The notes beneath the pieces were generated by a model, which was not told the DNA's origin, searched no databases, and was given only the letters and a program-made list of their open reading frames with translations. From assembly GCA_035274845.1 (NCBI GenBank), contig DATENU010000022.1:62001-126000 (forward strand): DNA of 64,000 nt, written 5' to 3'. Below are positions 1 through 8,644 of the stretch, piece after piece. The stretch's first letter is position 1. Each line of letters begins with the position of its first letter. The stretch comes from Chthoniobacterales bacterium. Its GTDB lineage: Bacteria > Verrucomicrobiota > Verrucomicrobiia > Chthoniobacterales > UBA10450. The position numbers and the translations under genes are program-made.

Positions 1-83
1 TCGGGCTGCCAGAGCCGGACGAGATAAAGACCTGCAATCAGCGCGACGAGGAGGCCGGCGTAGAACCCATTTCGGAAATTCAC
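1..83 (-). CDS. N-terminus of a membrane protein (partial)
   Basis: A GTG start at 83 reading toward the window edge gives 27 residues beginning MNFRNGFYAGLLVALI and continuing to a hydrophobic segment that ends near RLWQP. This looks like a short cytoplasmic head followed by one transmembrane helix, so the product is probably anchored in the inner membrane. The rest lies outside the window and the family cannot be named. It is divergent from the Nudix gene at 163, so the 79 bases between them should hold both promoters. The frame is open to the edge, but 83 bases is little evidence. Confidence 0.45.
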   Translation of the reverse strand, partial: MNFRNGFYAGLLVALIAGLYLVRLWQP

Positions 84-162
84 CGAGCGTAGGATAGCGC
101 ACGCGTTCCGCGCGCGAAATGAGAGGGCGAAAATTGGATGTCTGCCCTTACTCTTGAGAACA

Positions 163-630
163 ATGAAATATCGCCCTGCCGTGGCCGCTATTGTCCAGGA
201 TCGCGCTGGCCGCATTCTGATCTGCGAACGCGCTGACCGGCCCGGCGCGTGGCAGTTTCCCCAGGGCGGAATTGAGGCCGGCGAGGCGCCTGCCGACGCC
301 CTGGCGCGCGAGGTCCTCGAAGAGATTTCGCTGCCTCGAACGGCCTATGGGATTGCCGCGGTTCGCGGGCCGTACCGCTATCGCTTTCCCGCCGGGACCA
401 CAAAGAAAGGATATCGCGGCCAGGCGCATTACTATTTTCTTCTGCGTTTGCGCGGATCGAAAACACTGGTCAACACGGGTCCAGCGACCGCGGAGTTTCG
501 CGGCGCACGCTGGATTCGGCCGGACGAATTCGATCTGGGCTGGCTGCCGCCGATGAAGCGCCGGGCCTACCGCCGCGTCCTTCGCGATTTCTTCGAAGTG
601 GCTCGATTTGCCGGCACGAATTCCGGTTGA
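163..630 (+). CDS. rppH: RppH-like Nudix hydrolase (RNA pyrophosphohydrolase)
   Basis: A protein of 155 residues, starting at ATG 163 with MKYRPAVAAIV. The hallmark WQFPQGGIEAGE leads into the Nudix box at about residues 35-57 (G-x5-E-x7-RE-x2-EE), in which the usual last Gly is replaced by Ser. The WQFPQGG stretch and the C-terminal region with WLPPMKRRAYRRV resemble RppH, which removes pyrophosphate from the 5' end of triphosphorylated mRNA to trigger decay, or hydrolyses diadenosine polyphosphates. An in-frame TTG nine bases upstream (154) is possible but gives no better ribosome site. It appears monocistronic. Family assignment is firm; the exact substrate is inferred. Confidence 0.8.
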   Translation: MKYRPAVAAIVQDRAGRILICERADRPGAWQFPQGGIEAGEAPADALAREVLEEISLPRTAYGIAAVRGPYRYRFPAGTTKKGYRGQAHYYFLLRLRGSKTLVNTGPATAEFRGARWIRPDEFDLGWLPPMKRRAYRRVLRDFFEVARFAGTNSG

Positions 631-681
631 CGCGGAGCAGCTACGGGGGCATGAACCGTGCTGACGTAATCGCCTCTTTTC

Positions 682-771
682 ATGCTCACCATTGGTTCAT
701 TTGCGGTCGCGATTTTTGCTGTAATTGGTTGCGTTTTATGGGCATGTGTAACCGACCACGATCAGACCTGA
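682..771 (+). CDS. possible 29-residue single-helix membrane peptide
   Basis: A short reading frame, MLTIGSFAVAIFAVIGCVLW followed by a polar tail ending DHDQT, lies between the Nudix gene and the receiver gene. It would form one transmembrane helix with a short charged end. No clear Shine-Dalgarno sequence precedes it and there is no homology evidence, so it could be chance. It ends 15 bases before the next start codon. Confidence 0.25.
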   Translation: MLTIGSFAVAIFAVIGCVLWACVTDHDQT

Positions 772-786
772 CCGGTCCCCCTGTTT

Positions 787-1602
787 ATGCTCGATCATGA
801 GGATTTGAAGTGGATCGCCACCACTTCCACGGAACTGAATTCAATGTTGCAGCAAATCTCGCGGTACGCGGATTTGGCGCGACAGCACAAGGGTGAATAC
901 AACTACATCGAAATGCTCGGGGAACGCGTCGAGCTCGCCTCCAAAACCGCCCAATCTCTCTTTGACCGGATAACGTCGCGGATCCTGGAAGGGACCGCTA
1001 CCAAATCAAAGAAGACGCCCGATCCGGGCCGTCCCCCGGAATTCACGGTGGTTCGGCCTCCCACGGAAGAGGAAATCGCCAGCGCAAAAACCAAAACCGC
1101 GGCGGAGAAATCGTCCGGCCGAAGCAAGACCGCTCCCCCCGAAAGCAAGAAGAGTTCGACCAAGTCTGGAGAGATTCCCGAGGAGATCAACGTCCTGAAC
1201 CGAAAAGGAAATCGCGAGCTTATTCTGCTGGTTGAAGACGAACTGGAGATCGCCGAGCTGGCGGCCGAGATGCTGACCGACGAAGGCTACAAGGTGATCC
1301 TGGCCAAGGATGGATTCGAAGCGCTCAAGATCTACCAGCTGATTGGAAAACAAATCGGCCTGGTCATTCTTGATTTTTTCCTTCCGGTGATGGACGGCGA
1401 CGCCGTCTTCGACGAACTGCGCGCGCTGAACCCAGAGGTGGCAGTGGTTTTGAGCAGCGGTTTTGCGGAGCAGAGCAAGCTTGGCAATATGCTGGCGCAG
1501 GGTCTGAAAGGATTCATTCCGAAGCCCTACACGCGCGAGAAATTGCTCGAGCAAGTTCGCTCCACGCTGGAATCGGCGGCGGAACCCAGTTCCCTCGGGT
1601 AA
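787..1602 (+). CDS. response regulator with helical N-terminus and C-terminal receiver
   Basis: A protein of 271 residues. Residues 1-70 are helical (ELNSMLQQISRYADLARQHKG) and recall the dimerisation or phosphotransfer helices seen before hybrid kinases, but no H-box is obvious. Residues 72-140 are a Lys/Pro/Ser-rich flexible linker. Residues 143-262 are a receiver: acidic pair E150-D151, phospho-acceptor D196 in LVILDFFLP, S224, and K246 in the IPKPY loop. No output domain follows, so it probably acts by protein-protein contact. It sits 78 bases before pilT, so a role in type IV pilus control is plausible but inferred. Confidence 0.75.
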   Translation: MLDHEDLKWIATTSTELNSMLQQISRYADLARQHKGEYNYIEMLGERVELASKTAQSLFDRITSRILEGTATKSKKTPDPGRPPEFTVVRPPTEEEIASAKTKTAAEKSSGRSKTAPPESKKSSTKSGEIPEEINVLNRKGNRELILLVEDELEIAELAAEMLTDEGYKVILAKDGFEALKIYQLIGKQIGLVILDFFLPVMDGDAVFDELRALNPEVAVVLSSGFAEQSKLGNMLAQGLKGFIPKPYTREKLLEQVRSTLESAAEPSSLG

Positions 1603-1680
1603 ACTGCCGGAATCGGGCCGCGCTTCCCTCGGTGAATCCACCCTGGATGGCACCGATTTAGCTTTAAAGGGGCCGCGCCC

Positions 1681-2763
1681 ATGGCCCGTATTGACTCATT
1701 CTTCAAGCTAATGGGAGAGCAGAAGGCATCCGACCTTCATCTCTCTACCGGCAACCCGCCGATGCTCCGCATCAATGGCGAACTCGTCCGCGTCGATTAT
1801 CCAGCGCTGCAAAACGACGAGTTAAAAGCGATGGTTTATGAAATCGCTCCCGAAGGAAAAATCAAGATCTTCGAGGAAACCTCCGACATCGACTTCGGCT
1901 ACGAGGTTCCTGGCATGGCGCGTTATCGCGCGAACTTCTTTCAGCAAAAGTACGGTATCTCGGCGGTTTTCCGTTTGATTCCTTCCAACGTGTTGACCGT
2001 GGACGAGCTGGGGCTGCCGCCCGTCCTGAGAAAATTTCCGATGCTGAAGAAGGGCCTCGTCCTGGTCACCGGCCCGACCGGCTCCGGTAAATCCACCACC
2101 CTGGCGGCAATGATGGATTACGCGAACCTGCAACGGCATGACCACATCATCACGGTCGAGGACCCAATCGAATTTGTGCATCGCAGCCAGAACTGCCTGG
2201 TCCAGCACCGCGAAGTCGGAGTCCATACCCGCTCTTTTGCCTCCGCCCTGCGCGGCGCGCTCCGCGAAGATCCCGATATTCTGCTCGTCGGTGAAATGCG
2301 CGACCTCGAGACGATCGAGCTGGCCTTGACCGCGGCCGCCACCGGCCACTTGGTTTTTGGAACCCTCCATACTTCCAGTGCCGCCAAAGCCGTCGACCGT
2401 ATCATTGACGTTTTCCCAACCGACCAACAAAACCAGATTCGAGCGACCCTGGCCGAATCGCTCAAAGGCGTCATCGCGCAAAATCTTTTCAAGCGCATCG
2501 ACAAGCCGGGACGGGTAGCTGCCCTCGAGATTCTGGTCGTGGACATGGCGATCGCGAACCTCGTTCGCGAAGGAAAGACACACCAGATCCCCGGCATGAT
2601 TCAGGTCGGCAAGAAGAAGGGCAACCAGCCCCTGGACGACGCCATCATGGAGCATTTGCGCCATGCCCGAATTTCGCCGGAAGAAGCCTACGACAAAGCG
2701 ATCGACAAAAAGAAATTCCGCCCGTTCCTGAAAGAACCGCCGGCCGACGGCAGCGAAGAATAG
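1681..2763 (+). CDS. pilT: PilT, type IV pilus retraction ATPase
   Basis: A protein of 360 residues, close to the usual PilT length of about 345-370. The N-terminal PAS-like domain (ASDLHLSTGNPPMLRINGEL) is followed by the hexameric secretion-ATPase core: Walker A GPTGSGKSTT at 131-140, Asp box EDPIEFVH at 160-167, Walker B LLVGEMRD at 201-208 and His box TGHLVFGTLHT at 221-231. PilT powers depolymerisation of pilins at the inner-membrane base of the pilus, giving twitching motility and DNA uptake. A second PilT-family gene starts 12 bases after its stop, so they are very likely co-transcribed. Confidence 0.93.
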   Translation: MARIDSFFKLMGEQKASDLHLSTGNPPMLRINGELVRVDYPALQNDELKAMVYEIAPEGKIKIFEETSDIDFGYEVPGMARYRANFFQQKYGISAVFRLIPSNVLTVDELGLPPVLRKFPMLKKGLVLVTGPTGSGKSTTLAAMMDYANLQRHDHIITVEDPIEFVHRSQNCLVQHREVGVHTRSFASALRGALREDPDILLVGEMRDLETIELALTAAATGHLVFGTLHTSSAAKAVDRIIDVFPTDQQNQIRATLAESLKGVIAQNLFKRIDKPGRVAALEILVVDMAIANLVREGKTHQIPGMIQVGKKKGNQPLDDAIMEHLRHARISPEEAYDKAIDKKKFRPFLKEPPADGSEE

Positions 2764-2775
2764 GGCTCACACGCA

Positions 2776-3942
2776 ATGAGAATTCCCGATCTCGACAAAA
2801 TTCTATTCGCGATGCTGCAAACCTATGACGGCATCTCTGACCTCAACTTTTCCGTCGGTCACCCAATGCAGGTGGAAGATTTCGGCGAACTGAAGCCTGT
2901 CTATGTGGATCCGCCCATCGAGGCCCTCACCCCGTACCAGACGGAACAAATTGCCCTGACCTTAATGCAGGGAAATCGCCGGCTGATTTACGATTATCTC
3001 ACCGGCGGATCGTGCGATTGCAGCTATTCGCTCGGAACCGATGCGCGTTTCCGCGTCAATATATTCCGCCAACAGGGACACTTCTCGATCGTGCTACGCA
3101 AACTGGAAGGGCATATCCCAACGATCACGAGTCTGGGATTGCCCGGAATTTTTTCAGAAATCGCCAAGGAAAAAACGGGATTGGTCCTTGTGACTGGCGC
3201 GACGGGAAGCGGCAAGACCACCACGCTGGCGGCATTGCTCAACGAGATCAACGAGCAGCAGCCGGTGCACATTGTTACCCTGGAGGATCCGATCGAGTTC
3301 GTGCACCCGACCAAGAAGGCCACCTTCAATCAACGCGAGCTGGGTCACGACTTTAACAACTATCCCAACGGGTTGCGCGCGGCTCTCCGCCAGGCGCCCA
3401 AAGTCATTCTGGTGGGTGAAATGCGCGATCGGGCCACGGTCGAAGTCGCCCTCATGGCGGCGGAAACCGGGCACCTGGTCTTGAGCACGCTTCACACGGT
3501 GGATGCCGGCCAGGCCATCAACCGTATTCTTGGCCTGTTTTCCCTCGGGGAAGAGCAACAGCTTCGCATCCGGCTGGCCGACACCTTGCGCTACATCGTG
3601 AGCCAGCGCCTCGCCCCAAAAGTCGGCGGAGGGCGGCAGTTGCTTACCGAAATTGTCGGGAACAACCTGCGGACCCGGGAAACGATCGCGATTGGCGAAG
3701 GCGAGCATCGCAGTTTCTACGAAATCATCGAGGCCAGCTCGCCCTTCGGCTGGATGACCTTCGATCAATCGATCCTGAACGCCTACGAGAGCGACAACAT
3801 CACGGAAGAGACGGCCCGACTTTTCGCCTCTCGAAAGGGACGGGTCGGGCGCGGAATCGATCTGATCCAGAAGAGCCGCGGGGTCGACAACGACCTGGAT
3901 TCCGGGCTGCGGATGGACGTCCCGATCAACGCATTTCGCTAA
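2776..3942 (+). CDS. second PilT/PilU-family ATPase
   Basis: A protein of 388 residues, paralogous to the preceding PilT. Walker A GATGSGKTTT is at 141-150, followed by EDPIEFVH, VILVGEMRD and TGHLVLSTLHT. The N-terminus (DGISDLNFSVGHPMQVEDFG) keeps the PilT PAS-like fold but diverges in the 'ASDLHL' motif. The C-terminus has an extension ending in a polar segment, as in PilU-type accessory retraction ATPases. By analogy it may hetero-assemble with or assist PilT. Catalytic motifs are intact. The pilus structural genes are not in the window. Confidence 0.85.
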   Translation: MRIPDLDKILFAMLQTYDGISDLNFSVGHPMQVEDFGELKPVYVDPPIEALTPYQTEQIALTLMQGNRRLIYDYLTGGSCDCSYSLGTDARFRVNIFRQQGHFSIVLRKLEGHIPTITSLGLPGIFSEIAKEKTGLVLVTGATGSGKTTTLAALLNEINEQQPVHIVTLEDPIEFVHPTKKATFNQRELGHDFNNYPNGLRAALRQAPKVILVGEMRDRATVEVALMAAETGHLVLSTLHTVDAGQAINRILGLFSLGEEQQLRIRLADTLRYIVSQRLAPKVGGGRQLLTEIVGNNLRTRETIAIGEGEHRSFYEIIEASSPFGWMTFDQSILNAYESDNITEETARLFASRKGRVGRGIDLIQKSRGVDNDLDSGLRMDVPINAFR

Positions 3943-3945
3943 CCC

Positions 3946-4410
3946 ATGGAAACTCAAGACGCTTCCTTTTTCGACCTCGGCGACAACACGGCGCTCGTTT
4001 GCGTCGACCATCAGCAGTACCAGAAAATGGTGGTGCCGCAGTTGATCGACATGACCTACAAGGTCCACCTCGGCCTCTTCGAGGAGGACGTGCTCCTGAA
4101 GTTGAAGACCTACAGCTACAACGTCGTCATTATTTACGAAAACTTCAAAGGTTCCGATCCTCGAAACAATCCGATTCTGCGCGCGATGATCGAACGCCCG
4201 GGCGCCGAAAGACGCCAGTATTTCGTCGTTCTTCTCAGCCATCGTTTTCCTACAAACGACGCCATGAGCGCGTTTGTGCAAAGCGTGGACCAGATCATTA
4301 ACATCGCGGATTTGGCGAACTTTAAGCCGGTCCTGCGGCGCGGCGTCGCTCAGTATCGGGAGCTCTACAGCTCCTTTCACGAGACGCTCAAGGCCGTTCA
4401 GGCCATCTAA
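3946..4410 (+). CDS. receiver-like (pseudo-receiver) protein of the pilT operon
   Basis: A protein of 154 residues starting three bases after the stop of the second ATPase, so translationally linked to it. The alternation of hydrophobic strands and helices (TALVCVDHQQYQ, YNVVIIYENFKG, YFVVLLSHRF) resembles a CheY-like fold, with Glu where the phosphorylated Asp would be and no C-terminal Lys motif. If so, it would be a constitutive or non-phosphorylated signalling module. I do not recognise a named family. Its position suggests a partner or regulator of the two ATPases. Confidence 0.6.
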   Translation: METQDASFFDLGDNTALVCVDHQQYQKMVVPQLIDMTYKVHLGLFEEDVLLKLKTYSYNVVIIYENFKGSDPRNNPILRAMIERPGAERRQYFVVLLSHRFPTNDAMSAFVQSVDQIINIADLANFKPVLRRGVAQYRELYSSFHETLKAVQAI

Positions 4411-4539
4411 TCCCGACGGAAATTTCCCGTCGTCTGGCGACAGAAAATTCGCCCGGCGAACTGCACCTTTGGACGATATTCTTCCTCGAACGCGCAGTTG
4501 CGGGCCGTCCGCGCGCGCCGATACTACCGGACGATCTGT

Positions 4540-5064
4540 ATGAATTTGAGCAACTGGATTCGTTTTCGCTGGGACCTGACTCAGCTCCCCTCTTTCCCGA
4601 ACGAGTTGCCCGAGCATTACGAGATCGGACCGGCCACCGCGGAGGACGAAAAAGAACTGCGGAAAATTATCTCGAGCTCCTTTGTTCTCGACCCGGCCTG
4701 GAGCCCGGCCATGCAGGAAGTCATGGAAAGGCTTGAGCATTGGCTCGAACGGGCCTTCAGCTCGTCAACCACCTGTCGCTGCCTGGCGTTGCGGCATGGG
4801 CTGCGCATTATTGGCGCCGCCGTGATTTGCCCGGAAGCGGACGCCGACTTTCATCTCGTCCCCGGCCCCTGTATCTCGACGGAATATCGGAATCGCGGCT
4901 TCGGCACACGTTTGCTCGAGCAATCCCTCACTCGGCTGCGGGAGGCGGGACTTCAGGAAGCCAGCGGCGTGGCCAAAGAAAACGCGCCCGTCTCCAAATT
5001 CCTTTATCCGAAATTCAACAGCACCGCTTCGCCGCACGATTTCACGCCCCTTCTGGCGGTCTGA
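4540..5064 (+). CDS. GNAT-family N-acetyltransferase
   Basis: A protein of 174 residues from ATG 4540 (MNLSNWIRFRW). A GNAT core is visible: the N-terminal EIGPATAEDEKELRKII opening, a beta-strand pair around RCLALRHGLRIIGAAVI, and the acetyl-CoA pyrophosphate loop RNRGFGTRLLEQSL, where the signature is R-x-x-G-x-G. The substrate cannot be predicted. A TTG 42 bases upstream keeps the frame open, but the ATG start removes an Arg-rich, GNAT-unlike extension. It converges tail-to-tail with the cupin gene, and the two stop codons abut. Confidence 0.75.
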   Translation: MNLSNWIRFRWDLTQLPSFPNELPEHYEIGPATAEDEKELRKIISSSFVLDPAWSPAMQEVMERLEHWLERAFSSSTTCRCLALRHGLRIIGAAVICPEADADFHLVPGPCISTEYRNRGFGTRLLEQSLTRLREAGLQEASGVAKENAPVSKFLYPKFNSTASPHDFTPLLAV

Positions 5065-5391
5065 TCATCCCTTCGTTCCGGGTGGATACTCGGGTGGTGA
5101 ATAAACATTGAAGGTAACGGCCCGTTGCCGGCCGGGATTCACGAAACGGTGCGGCGTTCCGGCACGGATCAATAGGATGTCGCCCTTCTTCAAACTGACA
5201 GTTTCGCTGCCCACGGTGCCCGACAGTTTTCCCGAGATCATCAGCAGAACCTGATCGCTTTTTTTGTGCGCCTCGGCTTTGCGGCCGGTCTTCTCCCCGG
5301 GCGCGAGCGTCATGATCGCCGTCTGGGTCCGCTTGCTGGTTTGGAGCACTTCGAACCATTCCGTGGCCTCTTTGGTGTTGGCTAAGTCCAT
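5065..5391 (-). CDS. small cupin-domain protein
   Basis: A protein of 108 residues starting MDLANTKEATEWFE at 5391, preceded by a good ribosome site (AAGGTG 6 bases upstream). A single Cupin_2 barrel is visible: first motif around AEAHKKSDQVLLMISGKLSG and second motif GDILLIRAGTPHRFVN. The first motif has one His and lacks the second His of the usual HxH, so metal binding may be altered. Such proteins bind small ligands or act as isomerases or sensors; no substrate can be assigned. The frame stays open far upstream, but that is antisense to the permease and is not coding. Confidence 0.75.
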   Translation of the reverse strand: MDLANTKEATEWFEVLQTSKRTQTAIMTLAPGEKTGRKAEAHKKSDQVLLMISGKLSGTVGSETVSLKKGDILLIRAGTPHRFVNPGRQRAVTFNVYSPPEYPPGTKG

Positions 5392-5484
5392 TTTGCACCT
5401 TCTGCCGCCGTGCCGCCCGGGGCAACATCCTCGCGGGATGCGATTTTTGAATCCAATCTCCGGCAGACCCGCATCCCACTGCAT

Positions 5485-8070
5485 ATGATCCACGATCTCA
5501 AGTTTGCCCTCCGGCAGCTCATCAAGGCGCCAGGATTCACCGCCGCGGCTGTGATCGTCCTCGCCCTCGGTATTGGCGCCAACACCGCCGTCTTTAGCCT
5601 CGTCCACACGATGTTTTTCGCACCGCCGCCCTACGCGAAGGCCCAGGAAGTCGTCCAGGTTTTCTCGCAGGATAAGAAGAACCCCAAAACCTATCGCGGC
5701 TTTTCCTATCCGACCTACGCGGACATCCGTGCCCAGAACACCGTCTTTGCCGATGTCATGTCGTACAACCTCGCCATGATCGGCCTCGGCCAGAAGGGCG
5801 ACACCCGCCGGACCTTCGGGGCCATCGTTAGCTCGAACTACTTTTCTGTGCTCGGCGTTCCGCTCGTCCGCGGCCGGACGTTCACCGCCGAAGAGGAAGC
5901 GCTCGGCCGGAACACCCCGGTCGCGATCGTCAGTTACGCCTATTGGCAAAAGCATAATCTCGATCCGTCGGTGCTCGGGTCGGAGCTGCTCGTTAACGGT
6001 CACCCATTCACCATCGTCGGCATTGCCCCGCGCGGGTTCACCGGGACCCTGCAAATTTTTTCGGTCGAAGTCTGGCTCCCGTTCAGCAATTACGACCGGA
6101 TCGCCAACGATTTCGAACAGGCGAGCAAAACCACTTTCGGAGACCGGGCCGGGCAACAGTTGATCGTCGTAGGCCGGCTCAAACCGGGGATGACCGCCGC
6201 TGCGGCGAAACCGGCGCTCGAAGGGCTGGCGACGAATCTTGAGAAAGCGTTCCCGGTCGAACAAAAGGACCAAACGTTCACCACCACCCCGATCTCGCGC
6301 TTTTCTGTCAGCACGTCGCCATCGGGCGATAGCGGAATTGCGACTATCGCGCCGATGCTATTGGGAATGGCGGTCGTCGTCTTGCTGGTGGCGTGCCTTA
6401 ATCTCGCCAACATGCTGCTGGCCCGCGGCACTGCCCGGCGGAAGGAAATCGCGATTCGGCTGGCCCTGGGTGGAAGCCGGAGGCGGATTGTGCGCCAGTT
6501 GCTGACGGAAGGTTTCGTTCTGGCCCTGCTCGGTGGCGCGTTCGGCCTGCTCCTCGGTTTGTGGTCGTCCGACCTTCTCGTGATGTCGTTAGGCAAAATG
6601 ATGCCGCTCGACATCGTCTGGCTGGCGGGGCCTAATCTGGCGATCCTCGCCGCCACGTTCGGCTTCTGTGTGGTTGGCACGCTCGGTTTCGCCCTGGGAC
6701 CGGCGCTCAAGCTTTCGAAAAGCGCGGTCGTCGCCGACCTTAAGGAACAGGCCGGCGAAGATGTGGTGAAACGGCGCTGGAGATTCATGCCGCGCAATCC
6801 TCTCGTGGTGGCGCAGATCGCCTTCTCGCTCGCCCTCCTCACCGCGGCGGCTCTGTTTATCCGGGGCGCCGGCAAAGCTGCCTCGGTTGATACCGGCCTG
6901 GCGCCGGGCGCGAGCTTCCTTGTCGAAACGGATGCCAGCCTCGCCGGCTACGACCAAAAGCGGGGGCAGGATCTTTACCGCAGCCTCGAAGAACGGCTCG
7001 CGGCCTTGCCCGGTGTCGAACATGCGAGCATTTCGGCGACGATCCCATTCGGAATGATTTCCCTCAGCCGTAACGTCCAACGCGCCGGTCTGCAATCGGC
7101 CCCGGACGCAAAGCCGGCGATGGCAGCCGAAGGTCTCGCCTTTAACGCCGCCTGGGACAGCGTCGGCGCCGATTATTTCGGCACGGTCGGCCTGCGCATC
7201 GTCCGCGGCCGCGTTTTCACCCAGGCCGAAGCGACCCAACCCGGCGGGCCGATGGTGGCGATCATCGACGAGGTCCTTGCGAAAAAGCTCTGGCCCGACG
7301 GTGACGCGCTCGGCCAGCGCATCCAATACGCCAGCGATAACGCGCCCAAAGCAAAGAACAACGGCCGCGGCGTCGGGATGAGCGGCGATCTCAGTGGGGA
7401 AACCGGCAAAGAAACGATCGAAATCGTCGGCATTGTTCCGACCACCAAGCAGGGGCTCTTTGAAAAGGATCCGTCCGGCCAGATTTACCTTCCCTTCGCG
7501 AAAGGATTCCAGAGCAACGTGAACTTTTTCGTTCGCTTCCATTCGCTGGCGCCGGGAAGCGAAGGTGCCACCGCCGATCTGCTCCGCCGCACCGTCCGCG
7601 AAGTCGATCCCGCGCTGCCGATCTTGTCGCTAAAGAGTTTCGCGCAACACCTCGACAGCAACTTCCAGCTTTGGGTTGTTCGCGCGGGCGCGGCGATGTT
7701 CTCGGTCTTCGGCGGTCTCGCCCTCGGTCTCGCCATCGTCGGCCTTTACGGGGTGAAAGCCTATTCCGTGGCCCGGCGCACTCGCGAGATCGGCATCCGG
7801 ATGGCGCTAGGGGCTCAACCTGGCGCCGTTCTCCGCATGATCATGCGGGAAGGCTCGGTCATGCTGCTGACCGGGATCGTCATTGGCCTGCTCCTCGCCG
7901 CCGGCACCGGCAAAATCCTGAGCGGAATGCTTTACGAAGTAGGCGCGCTCGATCCGGTCGCGTTCACGATCGCTCCGCTTACTCTCGCGGCCGCCGCCCT
8001 GTTCGCGACCTGGCTTCCCGCCCGTCGCGCCACTCGCATTAGTCCGATGGCAGCGTTACGAACCGAATAG
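5485..8070 (+). CDS. ADOP-type MacB-like ABC permease
   Basis: A protein of 861 residues from ATG 5485. The opening MIHDLKFALRQLIKAPGFTA followed by LALGIGANTAVFSLV is the signature of the large permeases (Acidobacterial duplicated orphan permease type) that fuse two MacB periplasmic-core plus FtsX modules. It has a first helix near residues 20-42, a periplasmic domain, three FtsX helices around 310-430 (ending RKEIAIRLALGGSRRR), a second periplasmic domain, and three more helices near 755-850 with REIGIRMALGAQPG. It ends ISPMAALRTE. These proteins lack a fused ATPase, and none lies nearby. The likely role is export or mechanotransmission of lipids or small molecules; the substrate is unknown. 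Confidence 0.88.
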   Translation: MIHDLKFALRQLIKAPGFTAAAVIVLALGIGANTAVFSLVHTMFFAPPPYAKAQEVVQVFSQDKKNPKTYRGFSYPTYADIRAQNTVFADVMSYNLAMIGLGQKGDTRRTFGAIVSSNYFSVLGVPLVRGRTFTAEEEALGRNTPVAIVSYAYWQKHNLDPSVLGSELLVNGHPFTIVGIAPRGFTGTLQIFSVEVWLPFSNYDRIANDFEQASKTTFGDRAGQQLIVVGRLKPGMTAAAAKPALEGLATNLEKAFPVEQKDQTFTTTPISRFSVSTSPSGDSGIATIAPMLLGMAVVVLLVACLNLANMLLARGTARRKEIAIRLALGGSRRRIVRQLLTEGFVLALLGGAFGLLLGLWSSDLLVMSLGKMMPLDIVWLAGPNLAILAATFGFCVVGTLGFALGPALKLSKSAVVADLKEQAGEDVVKRRWRFMPRNPLVVAQIAFSLALLTAAALFIRGAGKAASVDTGLAPGASFLVETDASLAGYDQKRGQDLYRSLEERLAALPGVEHASISATIPFGMISLSRNVQRAGLQSAPDAKPAMAAEGLAFNAAWDSVGADYFGTVGLRIVRGRVFTQAEATQPGGPMVAIIDEVLAKKLWPDGDALGQRIQYASDNAPKAKNNGRGVGMSGDLSGETGKETIEIVGIVPTTKQGLFEKDPSGQIYLPFAKGFQSNVNFFVRFHSLAPGSEGATADLLRRTVREVDPALPILSLKSFAQHLDSNFQLWVVRAGAAMFSVFGGLALGLAIVGLYGVKAYSVARRTREIGIRMALGAQPGAVLRMIMREGSVMLLTGIVIGLLLAAGTGKILSGMLYEVGALDPVAFTIAPLTLAAAALFATWLPARRATRISPMAALRTE

Positions 8071-8107
8071 CAGGCTCTTTTGGAGTTGGCAGAAACCTGG
8101 ATCGCTA

Positions 8108-8551
8108 TTAGCGACGCGGAGCCACGATGACGGTGTGGGTCCGGGTGTTGATGGCTCGAATCTCTTCGAGGTGATGTTTCCGCTCCGTCGGCGTCATTTG
8201 CTCCAGATAATTCAAATTGGTGTTTCGCGCATCAGGGGCCACGACAATGTGCTGGTTATTGGCGGGCTGGTGAACTGGTGGGGCGACATAAGTCGGACGT
8301 TGCGTGGCCACACGCGAGCGGCCGGTGAGCGCATCGCGTTCGGCCCGTAAGGTCGCGCGCATATCGGCATCCTGCTGGGTCCCGGTCAGGGGGGCGCTGA
8401 GCAGCCGGTCTATTTCGACAATCCGGTCAGTCGATGACTTGGGGGCTTCCTGCATCACAGGAACATCCTGGGTCATCAGGGGCGGATTTTGGATATCAAC
8501 TTTCGAGCAGCTGCAAATAGCCAGGGCAGGAATAAGGAGGAGTCTTTTCAT
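8108..8551 (-). CDS. small lipoprotein, unknown function
   Basis: A protein of 147 residues starting MKRLLLIPALAICSCSKV. The basic start, short hydrophobic run and LAIC lipobox predict signal peptidase II cleavage and lipid attachment at Cys 13. The mature part is hydrophilic, Pro/Thr/Gln-rich in the middle (RPTYVAPPVHQP) and helical near the end (TPTERKHHLEEIRAI). No domain is recognised. It converges with the permease and is divergent from the cupredoxin gene, leaving about 93 bases for both promoters. Confidence 0.65.
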   Translation of the reverse strand: MKRLLLIPALAICSCSKVDIQNPPLMTQDVPVMQEAPKSSTDRIVEIDRLLSAPLTGTQQDADMRATLRAERDALTGRSRVATQRPTYVAPPVHQPANNQHIVVAPDARNTNLNYLEQMTPTERKHHLEEIRAINTRTHTVIVAPRR

Positions 8552-8644
8552 TGTTCGTTAGGGCTATAGCAAAAGCCGGACCCAGGCCACAAACACGAAG
8601 AAGACTAGCACGACATGGCACCTTTCTCGCTATTCTGAGAAGAT

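Noticed and set aside
3154-4740. Long minus-strand open frame of 528 codons opposite pilT-like genes
   Set aside because: It is antisense to well-supported genes with intact motifs, and has no recognisable domain or ribosome site.
5392-6273. Upstream extension of the cupin reading frame
   Set aside because: The cupin starts at the ATG at 5391 with a good ribosome site; the extension is antisense to the start of the permease and its sequence is Arg/Asp-rich without a domain.
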